Of a stretch of DNA of 5,561 bases, positions 1-5,561 are shown one piece after another (position 1 is the stretch's first letter; the number at the start of each line of letters is the position of its first letter). The DNA lies in contig JAKVBR010000114.1 in the NCBI GenBank assembly GCA_022447165.1, positions 1 to 5,561 of the forward strand. The letters run 5' to 3'. Below the pieces are notes generated by a model. It was not told where the DNA came from and ran no database searches. It saw nothing but the letters and a program-made list of their open reading frames with translations. Source of the stretch: Phycisphaerales bacterium. Lineage in GTDB: Bacteria; Planctomycetota; Phycisphaerae; Phycisphaerales; SM1A02. Made by a program: the position numbers and the translations under genes.

Positions 1-1216
1 ACTCGTCGAACCAAGAATCATTCATTACATGAAAACCCTTTTCCCCCACTCCATCGTCACCCCAAGAATTTTCAACGCGCCACTTTCGAGGCACACCATC
101 GTGCACATCAACTCCAGTAAAGAGAATTGCATGAGTCATGAGCGTTTGGTGATAATCAAGTCTTTCTGCCTTAGTTAGGCCCAACTCTGTGCCGTATACG
201 CCTTCATAGTTAAACAGTGACGAGTCCCAAATGCCAACATCGCGTCTAAACATTTTGCCGACATCACAACCCATCCAAACGGGCTTGCCATCTTCAAGCA
301 TCTTCTTAGTGAGGGTTTTCATCGAGTCGGTATCGATGTTGAGGTACTTCACAAGTTCACCACCAACGACGTTGCCCAGACATTCGACTGTGTATGTTTG
401 CATGAGCGGCGAACTGTCACGCGGGTCATTCACGACGCACACATACTCGTCAAGCGATGTTTCGATGTATTCAGAAGCAAATTCAAGGGGCGTCATTTCG
501 CCTTTGTCGTGGAACTGTTTATCTTTATCTTTCCACTGCCAGTTGAATGTTTGCGGCGGCGTTCCAAGGTGAATACAGAGAATTCGCCAGATGCCTTTCA
601 GCACTTCGTTTCGAACTGCCTCAGGGTCACCTTCGCAATTTCGAACTTGCATGGCACCGTCGCGAAGTTTCCACTTCAGAATCATGTTCATCTTTGCAGT
701 GCATGATGAACTTTCTGTTTCCGGCATTGCAGTTTTTGGAACGAGTCCGTGTTTCTTCACCATATTGACAAACATGTTCCATTGTCCACCGTCACCAATT
801 GGATCATTCAGCAAGAATGCAACAGTGCGGTCATCGACTGGTCTGTCTGCTGTTTCAATGATGTGTTGCAAAAACCAATTCGCTCGTTCAAACTTGTCCC
901 AGAACATCGCCCAGTTTTGACTGAATTCAAATGACTTGACATTCATCTTTTCCATTGCTGGAACGCGGAGCATGTTGAGGGCTGCAAAGAGCCAGCAACG
1001 ACCTGATTTCTTTTGGTTTGTGACTTTCCAGTCATCAAGATGTGTTGAAAAAGTGAAGTCAGTTGACTGCACGACGTCGCGGACGAGTGCGATGTCATCG
1101 ATGGTATTCATCGTGACCGCATTTTGAGCGACTTTTGCGGACGCATCATGTTCAAATGCGTCTCGGAATGTTTGGATTGTTTCAGTGGTCACCGGTGTTT
1201 GGGTAATAGTTGTCAT
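1..1216 (-). CDS. pepC: Aminopeptidase C / bleomycin hydrolase family (peptidase C1B), C-terminus cut by window edge
   Basis: This is a cytosolic papain-fold cysteine peptidase that removes N-terminal residues from peptides. Reading from the ATG at 1216, 405 codons are open to the left edge. The catalytic set is visible: the oxyanion-hole Gln68 (VTNQ), the nucleophile Cys74 within SGRCWLFAALN, His362 in MTHAI, and Asn383 in VENSWG. The spacing and the SGRCW and ENSWG motifs are those of PepC/BLH rather than secreted papain-like enzymes, and no signal peptide is seen. Family members are about 440-450 residues, so roughly 40 are missing, including the C-terminal arm that in this family projects into the active site and makes the enzyme an aminopeptidase. 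The ATG has no upstream Shine-Dalgarno sequence, but a promoter-like element lies immediately before it. The gene follows dnaK on the same strand but is separated from it by a terminator. The family call is firm; in vivo substrates are unknown. Confidence 0.95.
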   Translation of the reverse strand, partial: MTTITQTPVTTETIQTFRDAFEHDASAKVAQNAVTMNTIDDIALVRDVVQSTDFTFSTHLDDWKVTNQKKSGRCWLFAALNMLRVPAMEKMNVKSFEFSQNWAMFWDKFERANWFLQHIIETADRPVDDRTVAFLLNDPIGDGGQWNMFVNMVKKHGLVPKTAMPETESSSCTAKMNMILKWKLRDGAMQVRNCEGDPEAVRNEVLKGIWRILCIHLGTPPQTFNWQWKDKDKQFHDKGEMTPLEFASEYIETSLDEYVCVVNDPRDSSPLMQTYTVECLGNVVGGELVKYLNIDTDSMKTLTKKMLEDGKPVWMGCDVGKMFRRDVGIWDSSLFNYEGVYGTELGLTKAERLDYHQTLMTHAILFTGVDVHDGVPRKWRVENSWGDDGVGEKGFHVMNDSWFDE

Positions 1217-1225
1217 AAGACCCGT

Positions 1226-1254
1226 ATTGTAGATTGAAAGACGCTCCGCGTCAC
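1226..1254 (-). promoter_or_regulatory. Putative sigma-70-type promoter of pepC
   Basis: On the minus strand, GTGACG (1249-1254; TGAC matches the core of TTGACA) is followed by an exactly 17-nt spacer and TACAAT (1226-1231; five of six to TATAAT). Transcription would begin near 1219, only a few bases before the pepC ATG at 1216. The element sits just after the dnaK terminator, where a separate pepC promoter would be expected. The spacer contains a small perfect inverted repeat, GACGC-GGA-GCGTC (1240-1252), that overlaps the -35 side. This rests on sequence match only. Confidence 0.5.
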
Positions 1255-1256
1255 CC

Positions 1257-1286
1257 AAAAAACAGAGCCCCTTTGCAGGGGCTCTG
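1257..1286 (-). terminator. Rho-independent terminator of dnaK
   Basis: On the minus strand a perfect 9-bp stem, CAGAGCCCC with GGGGCTCTG, closes a 6-nt loop (1263-1286) and is followed directly by six T residues (1257-1262). It lies about 58 nt after the dnaK stop and about 40 nt before the pepC start. It should therefore end the dnaK transcript and separate the two same-strand genes. Confidence 0.9.
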
Positions 1287-1289
1287 GAT

Positions 1290-1316
1290 GGAACCTATTT
1301 TATTGGGTTAGGTTCC
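1290..1316 (-). repeat. Second hairpin in the dnaK 3' untranslated region
   Basis: A perfect 8-bp inverted repeat, GGAACCTA (1290-1297) with TAGGTTCC (1309-1316), encloses an 11-nt loop. On the dnaK transcript it lies between the stop codon and the terminator hairpin, only 3 nt from the latter. It has no T-tract of its own. It could help termination, protect the 3' end from exonucleases, or be neutral; the sequence does not decide. Confidence 0.6.
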
Positions 1317-1343
1317 GAGGGAGGGAGGTAAGTTAAATGAGCA

Positions 1344-3251
1344 TTAGTCGTCTTTGACTTCGTACTCTGCATCGATGACATCGTCAGCGTTTGCTTGTGA
1401 TTCGCCATCTGAAGCACCTGCGTCACCGGCATTTTGCTGAGCATCAGCTGCAGTCGCTTCATAGACTGCCTTGCCGAGTTCTTCAGCACTGCTACCGAGT
1501 TGGTTGAGTGCTGCTTCAATCGCATCCTTGTCGTCACCTTTCAACGTGTCTTCAAGGTTTGATATTGCAGATTCAATGTTACCGCGTGCTTCTTGTGAGA
1601 TTTTGTCACCATGTTCTTCAAGTGACTTCTTCGTTGAGTGAAGCAGCATTTCTGCTTTGTTCTTCGTTTCAACGAGTTCGCGGCGTTGCGTGTCCGCTTC
1701 AGCGTGCGATTCTGCATCGCGTTTCATTGATTCGATTTCATCATCGCTGAGACCTGACGAACCCTTAATTTCAATCTTCTGACTCTTGCCGGTCGCTTTG
1801 TCAGTCGCTGAAACTTCAAGGATACCGTTTGCATCGATTGCAAATTCCACTTCGATTTGCGGCATGCCGCGTGGTGCAGGCGGAATGTCAGTGAGGTCGA
1901 ATCGACCGAGCGAACGGTTGTCAGCTGCAAACTCACGTTCACCTTGCAACACGTGAATCGTCACGGATGATTGATTGTCTGCTGCTGTTGAGAACGTTTC
2001 CTTCTTTGAAGTTGGAATCGTTGTGTTTCGTTCGATGAGTTTCGTCATCACACCACCGAGTGTTTCAACACCGAGTGAGAGTGGTGTCACATCGAGCAAC
2101 AGAACGTCTTTCACATCGCCAGTAAGGACGCCGCCTTGAATTGCAGCACCAACCGCGACGACTTCATCAGGGTTAATGGACTTATCGAGTTCCGCAGTTT
2201 GGAAAATCTCTTTTGTGATTTCTTGAACCTTTGGAATTCGTGTTGAACCACCGACCATCACGATGTCTGACACTTCAGATGCTGAAAGACCAGCGTCTTT
2301 GAGTGCTGCTTCGCATGGTTTGCGAAGGCGGTCAAACAAGTCGCTACAAATGGATTCAAATGTCGCGCGAGTGATTGTGACTTGCAAGTGTTTTGGACCA
2401 TTTTGGTCAGCAGTAATAAATGGCAAGTTCACTGAGGTTTCTTTTTGTTGTGAAAGTTCACACTTTGCTTTTTCTGCGGCCTCTTTCAAACGCTGAAGTG
2501 CCATTGGGTCTGTTCGAAGATCCATTGACTCTTGCTTTTTGAATTCATCTGCAATGTAATCGATGAGTCGTTGGTCGAAGTCGTCGCCACCAAGGTGTGT
2601 GTCACCATTGGTTGCCATTACTTCAAAGACGCCGTCACCGATGTCTAGAATCGAGACGTCGAATGTACCACCACCAAGATCGAAGACTGCAATCTTTGCA
2701 TTGGTTTTCTTTTCAAGACCATATGCAAGTGCAGCAGCCGTTGGCTCGTTGATGATTCGCTCAACTTTCAAGCCAGCGATTTCGCCTGCGTCTTTTGTTG
2801 CTTGACGCTGAGCGTCATTAAAGTACGCTGGCACTGTGATGACCGCACGGTCAACTGATTCGCCAAGATAATCTTCGGCGACTTTCTTGAGTTCACCAAG
2901 AATCATCGCTGCGACTTCTGGTGGCGTGTATTCGTTATCACGAACGCCAATCTTGACAAGGTCATTGTTACCACCAATGACGTTGTAAGGCACCATTGTT
3001 TCTTCAGACTTTACTTCGTCGTGACGACGACCCATGAACCGCTTCACGGAGAAAACAGTGTTCGTTGGGTTGGTCACTTGTTGGTGTCTTGCGGGCTGAC
3101 CGACAAGTCGTTCATCCTTGTCGGTAAACCCGACGACGGATGGTGTTGTTCTGTTACCAGAACTGTTAATAAGAACCTTTGGCTGATCGCCTTCCATGAC
3201 GGCGACGACCGAGTTTGTAGTTCCTAAATCAATACCTATAATTTTTGACAT
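1344..3251 (-). CDS. dnaK: Molecular chaperone DnaK (Hsp70), complete
   Basis: This ATP-driven cytosolic chaperone, working with DnaJ and GrpE, binds exposed hydrophobic peptide segments. The protein is 635 residues, normal for bacterial DnaK. The nucleotide-binding domain spans about 1-380 with IDLGTTNS (7-14), the phosphate-2 loop DLGGGTFD (191-198, with Thr196 at the conserved catalytic threonine) and GGSTRIPKV (334-342). The interdomain linker LLLDVTPLSLG follows (about 384-394), then the beta substrate-binding domain to about 505, the helical lid to about 600, and an Ala/Asp-rich tail ending in the usual acidic DDVIDAEYE-type terminus. A segment near residues 78-105 matches the insert found in Gram-negative DnaK and absent from most Gram-positive forms. 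I chose the ATG at 3251 because MSKIIGIDLG is the standard N-terminus and AAGGAG lies 8 nt upstream; an ATG at 3374 would add 41 unrelated residues. grpE and dnaJ are not adjacent on either side. Confidence 0.98.
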   Translation of the reverse strand: MSKIIGIDLGTTNSVVAVMEGDQPKVLINSSGNRTTPSVVGFTDKDERLVGQPARHQQVTNPTNTVFSVKRFMGRRHDEVKSEETMVPYNVIGGNNDLVKIGVRDNEYTPPEVAAMILGELKKVAEDYLGESVDRAVITVPAYFNDAQRQATKDAGEIAGLKVERIINEPTAAALAYGLEKKTNAKIAVFDLGGGTFDVSILDIGDGVFEVMATNGDTHLGGDDFDQRLIDYIADEFKKQESMDLRTDPMALQRLKEAAEKAKCELSQQKETSVNLPFITADQNGPKHLQVTITRATFESICSDLFDRLRKPCEAALKDAGLSASEVSDIVMVGGSTRIPKVQEITKEIFQTAELDKSINPDEVVAVGAAIQGGVLTGDVKDVLLLDVTPLSLGVETLGGVMTKLIERNTTIPTSKKETFSTAADNQSSVTIHVLQGEREFAADNRSLGRFDLTDIPPAPRGMPQIEVEFAIDANGILEVSATDKATGKSQKIEIKGSSGLSDDEIESMKRDAESHAEADTQRRELVETKNKAEMLLHSTKKSLEEHGDKISQEARGNIESAISNLEDTLKGDDKDAIEAALNQLGSSAEELGKAVYEATAADAQQNAGDAGASDGESQANADDVIDAEYEVKDD

Positions 3252-3259
3252 ATTCAATA

Positions 3260-3265
3260 CTCCTT
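3260..3265 (-). promoter_or_regulatory. Shine-Dalgarno sequence of dnaK
   Basis: On the minus strand, AAGGAG ends 8 nt before the ATG at 3251. This is a near-perfect anti-16S match at ideal spacing, and it decides the dnaK start in favour of 3251 over the upstream in-frame ATG at 3374. Confidence 0.9.
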
Positions 3266-3313
3266 TTGAGGACGCGCGTTCTTGGACGCTTTGCGGCCTC
3301 GACCTACTATTAC

Positions 3314-3329
3314 GCAATTGGGATGCCAA
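3314..3329 (-). promoter_or_regulatory. Putative sigma-54 (RpoN) promoter element upstream of dnaK
   Basis: On the minus strand, TTGGCATCCCAATTGC carries both invariant parts of a -24/-12 promoter: TTGGCA and TTGC, with GG and GC separated by exactly 10 nt. The deviations from TGGCACG-N4-TTGCW are TC in place of CG after TGGCA, and a G after TTGC. Transcription would start near 3302, giving a leader of about 50 nt that includes the dnaK ribosome binding site. I found no convincing sigma-70 or sigma-32 promoter for dnaK in the region. The match rests on one 16-nt site and could be chance. Confidence 0.4.
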
Positions 3330-3353
3330 ACTCAGGGGAAATTTATGGCTTTT

Positions 3354-3376
3354 TTTTGACAATTTAACGGTCAAAA
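3354..3376. repeat. Inverted repeat TTTTGAC-N9-GTCAAAA in the dnaK/dus divergent region
   Basis: Two perfect 7-bp arms (3354-3360 and 3370-3376) flank a 9-nt AT-rich spacer. The 9-nt spacer equals that of the CIRCE operator bound by HrcA, but the arms do not resemble TTAGCACTC/GAGTGCTAA. The left arm overlaps a perfect TTGACA (3356-3361) that could be the -35 of dus on the plus strand, although the best -10 at 17-18 nt (TTCAAA, 3380-3385) is poor. The repeat centre lies about 63 nt upstream of the predicted sigma-54 start of dnaK. A dimeric regulator acting on one or both genes is plausible but unproven. Confidence 0.45.
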
Positions 3377-3406
3377 TGCTTCAAACTCCCCTTTTGTCAT
3401 GCCAGA

Positions 3407-4390
3407 ATGGCGGACATGCGTATTGGCGACGTCCATTTGGCTTCAAACGTCTTTTTAGCCCCTATGGCAGGGATTACGGATTTACCCTTCCGTTTGCTCT
3501 GTCGATCGCTTGGCGGCGTCGGGCTCGCGGGTTCTGAGTTGTTAAATTGCCATGCGATCGTCAAACGCATTCCGAAAGTTATCGAAAAGGCGACGCCGCA
3601 CCCAGACGACACCCCGCTCTTTATACAGGTCTACGGAAACTGCGAAGACCCACTTCCTGAGGCAGCAGCATGGGCAGCAGACCAAGGGGTCGCGACTGTG
3701 GACATCAACATGGGATGCCCCGTAGACAAGATTTGCAAGAAAAACGGTGGGTCGCTTCTACTTAAGACGCCACATAAAACTGCAAAACTTGCTGAGGCGA
3801 TTGTCAAAGCAGCAGCCCCGACGCCGGTAACAGCGAAGGTGCGACTTGGATATGAAAAAGATGAATGCAGCGCGCCCGCTCTTGCGCAGTTACTTGAAGA
3901 TGTCGGCATTCAAGCAATCACTGTCCATGGCAGAACTACGCATCAAATGTTCAAAGGGCAAGCCGATTTAGACGGCATTGCAAAAGTCGTCGATGCAGTG
4001 TCAATTCCAGTCATTGGCAACGGCGACATTTTGTCTGCTGAAGATGCAGAGCGAATGTTTACGCATACAAAGTGTGACGGCATCATGATTGGGCGAGGAG
4101 CAATGCGAACGCCTTGGCTTTTCGATGACATTGAACGCCACATGCAGGGCTTGCCTCCAAAAGAACGAACGCGAGAAGAAAAACTTAAAGTGATTCTCAA
4201 ACACCTTGAGTTGATTCTTCAATATCGCGGCGAACGTGCAGCGCTCCATTGCATGACCAACCGAATTGCGCTTTATGGCAAAACACTTGGGCACGTCAAA
4301 CCATTGAAAGAACGCGTTCGCCTTGCAAAGAGCGGCGACGAAATTCGCGAAGCACTTGAGGCATGGATTGATGTGCCGGTTGCTGTGTGA
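3407..4390 (+). CDS. dus: tRNA-dihydrouridine synthase, DusB/NifR3 type
   Basis: This FMN- and NAD(P)H-dependent enzyme reduces specific uridines in the tRNA to dihydrouridine. The 327-residue protein is the usual family length. The TIM-barrel catalytic domain begins with the FMN-loop motif LAPMAGITDLPFR (17-29). Then come the DINMGCP motif with catalytic Cys104, VTAKVRLG with Lys144, ITVHGRT with His174, GNGDI (204-208) and the phosphate-binding IGRGAM (228-233). The C-terminal 90 or so residues form the expected helical tRNA-binding domain. MGCPVDK and the overall layout favour the DusB/NifR3 branch over DusA or DusC, but the exact target uridine cannot be read from sequence. The ATG at 3407 has no Shine-Dalgarno sequence; the ATG at 3416, three codons in, is an alternative and fits the common M-x-IG start of homologues. 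The gene diverges from dnaK and converges on the gspF-like gene with 20 nt between stops. Confidence 0.95.
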   Translation: MADMRIGDVHLASNVFLAPMAGITDLPFRLLCRSLGGVGLAGSELLNCHAIVKRIPKVIEKATPHPDDTPLFIQVYGNCEDPLPEAAAWAADQGVATVDINMGCPVDKICKKNGGSLLLKTPHKTAKLAEAIVKAAAPTPVTAKVRLGYEKDECSAPALAQLLEDVGIQAITVHGRTTHQMFKGQADLDGIAKVVDAVSIPVIGNGDILSAEDAERMFTHTKCDGIMIGRGAMRTPWLFDDIERHMQGLPPKERTREEKLKVILKHLELILQYRGERAALHCMTNRIALYGKTLGHVKPLKERVRLAKSGDEIREALEAWIDVPVAV

Positions 4391-4410
4391 CTTCTAAAAC
4401 GAGCGATGTC

Positions 4411-5561
4411 TCACACCCCAGAGATGACTTTGGACATGCTGAAGATGGGCAATAACATGGCAATCGCCACTCCACCGACCACTGAGCCCATGATGAGAAT
4501 CATGAGTGGTTCAATCATTGAACTCACTTTCTTCACGCGGGCTTCAAGTTCTTCTTCTGTAAATGATGCAACACGGTCCATCACTTGTGAAAGTCGCCCA
4601 GAACGCTCGCCTGATGACATCATTGATGCAACATATGAAGGAACGTATGGCGAACTAAACGCTGCGTCACTCATCGCTTGACCGTTGCGAACATTGTCTT
4701 CCATGTCATGCCATAACCGGTCGAACTGCACGTTGTTCGTCACGTCTCTGCAAATACCAATTGCATCAAGCACGCCTACGCCAGCAGCAAGTAGTGTCGA
4801 GAGCGTGCGTGATGCTCTCGTCGTGTAGAGTTGTGAAAACATTGGTCCAACCACTGGGCACTTCAACTTAATCCAGTCGAAGAAACTTCGGCCTGTTGTC
4901 GTTTTTGACCAGAAGAACGAAGCAACTAAAAGCGCTACCGAACTTGGTACCCAATACATCCAACCACCTGTCAATACATCACTGATTGCGAGAAGAAATT
5001 CCGTAGGCCAAGGCAGTGCGGCCGCTTTATTTGCATAGATTGCAGCAAACTTCGGAAGAACGAAAGTCACAATGAGTGTTGTCACAATGACAGCGGTCAA
5101 TCCCATGATGATGGGATATGACATCGCGCCCTTGATTTCACGAACGGTTTTACGTTCGCTTGCAAGGTAACGCGAAACTCGCTCAAGCATCAGAGGCAGC
5201 GTGCCTGACAACTCTGATGCTCTAACCAAACTCACAACAATACGCGGAAACACTTTCGGTCTGCGTGCAAGTGTTTGCGAAAGCGCGTCACCACCACATA
5301 CCTCCGTATGAATGTCGTGAACGACTGCTTTAAACTCGCGTTGTTTTGTTTGTTTGGCGAGCGCTTCTAATGCTTCAGAAAGCGGAACGCCAGTGTCAAG
5401 CATGACGGCGAGTTGCTGGCAGAATGCAATCACGTCATCTTGCTTCACTTTGCGGTGCGCTATTGAAGTTAAAATTTCTTCCCGGTCGACATCGACTTCA
5501 CCCTGCAAGAGTGGCTCTTGAGAAATCGATGTGATGTAGAGCCCCTGCGTGCGAAGAATGT
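4411..5561 (-). CDS. Type II secretion / type IV pilus inner-membrane platform protein (GspF/PilC family), N-terminus cut by window edge
   Basis: This polytopic inner-membrane protein forms the assembly platform that couples the cytoplasmic GspE/PilB-type ATPase to pseudopilin or pilin polymerisation. The frame is open to the right edge: 382 codons are visible. The first 17 (including LRTQGLYITSI) match the family's N-terminal 'LRxQGL..xSI' segment, so the TTG at 5508 is an internal Leu and about 20-30 residues are missing. Counting from the first visible codon, two T2SSF domains span about 44-168 and 243-370, with the conserved ASELSGTL and SGERSGRL turns. Likely membrane helices are at 148-171, 200-217 and 348-372, the normal three-helix topology. 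The C-terminus, with LLPIF just before the end, is complete. Partner genes such as the ATPase may lie off the right edge. Sequence alone does not separate secretion from pilus use. Confidence 0.93.
   Translation of the reverse strand, partial: ILRTQGLYITSISQEPLLQGEVDVDREEILTSIAHRKVKQDDVIAFCQQLAVMLDTGVPLSEALEALAKQTKQREFKAVVHDIHTEVCGGDALSQTLARRPKVFPRIVVSLVRASELSGTLPLMLERVSRYLASERKTVREIKGAMSYPIIMGLTAVIVTTLIVTFVLPKFAAIYANKAAALPWPTEFLLAISDVLTGGWMYWVPSSVALLVASFFWSKTTTGRSFFDWIKLKCPVVGPMFSQLYTTRASRTLSTLLAAGVGVLDAIGICRDVTNNVQFDRLWHDMEDNVRNGQAMSDAAFSSPYVPSYVASMMSSGERSGRLSQVMDRVASFTEEELEARVKKVSSMIEPLMILIMGSVVGGVAIAMLLPIFSMSKVISGV

Noticed and set aside
231..1127. Several open frames of 60-113 codons on the plus strand
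   Set aside because: They lie antisense to the pepC coding frame, which carries clear catalytic motifs, and their translations show no recognisable domain.
3270..3289. Direct repeat GGACGC (3270-3275, 3284-3289) and palindrome ACGCGCGT (3272-3279) in the dnaK leader
   Set aside because: Too short to separate from chance in a single sequence, and no pairing that would mask the ribosome binding site is evident.
3301..3329. Sigma-70 promoter for dnaK using TTGGCA with TAATAG
   Set aside because: The spacer would be only 11 nt; at 16-18 nt spacing no -10-like hexamer is present.
3252..3374. 41-residue N-terminal extension of DnaK from an ATG at 3374
   Set aside because: The extension is unlike any DnaK N-terminus, has no SD, and would run through the promoter-like elements; the ATG at 3251 has a strong SD and the standard MSKIIGIDLG start.
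3334..3392. Outer 6-bp inverted repeat AGGGGA / TCCCCT around the dnaK-dus dyad
   Set aside because: The arms are short, 47 nt apart, and not continuous with the inner repeat.
4385..4416. Inverted repeat GTGTGA-N20-TCACAC spanning both stop codons
   Set aside because: Both convergent genes happen to end in Val (GTG) then TGA, which produces the symmetry; 6-bp arms with a 20-nt loop and no T-tract do not make a terminator.

Overview
The window holds four protein genes and short intergenic stretches, and looks like an ordinary bacterial chromosome segment. From left to right they are: a cysteine aminopeptidase of the PepC/bleomycin hydrolase family (minus strand, 3' end cut by the left edge), the chaperone gene dnaK (minus strand, complete), a DusB/NifR3-type tRNA-dihydrouridine synthase (plus strand, complete), and a GspF/PilC-type inner-membrane protein of a type II secretion or type IV pilus system (minus strand, 5' end cut by the right edge). 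There is no gene-free stretch over 300 bases, and I see no tRNA, rRNA, CRISPR array or mobile element.

The organism is a bacterium, probably with a diderm envelope. DnaK carries the roughly 20-residue ATPase-domain insert typical of Gram-negative DnaK, and a GspF/PilC gene is present. Base composition looks a little under half G+C by eye. The style of the DnaK and Dus proteins would fit Planctomycetota or a neighbouring phylum, but that is an impression and not a placement.

The regulatory layout is clearer than usual. The dnaK and dus genes diverge from a 155-bp region (3252-3406). It contains a good Shine-Dalgarno sequence for dnaK, a sigma-54-like GG-N10-GC element pointing into dnaK, and a perfect 7-bp inverted repeat with a 9-nt spacer. 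That geometry resembles CIRCE, but the sequence is different. Downstream of dnaK are two hairpins in tandem, the second followed by a T-tract, so dnaK looks like a single-gene transcription unit. The pepC gene then starts from its own apparent promoter, placed so close to the ATG that the mRNA would be almost leaderless. The dus and gspF genes converge with only 20 nt between their stop codons and no visible terminator.

Functionally the genes cover protein folding (DnaK), peptide turnover (PepC), tRNA modification (Dus) and protein or pilin export (GspF/PilC). Nothing beyond adjacency links them. I found no novel multi-gene system. The points most worth a second look are the putative sigma-54 promoter and inverted repeat upstream of dnaK, and the near-leaderless pepC start.
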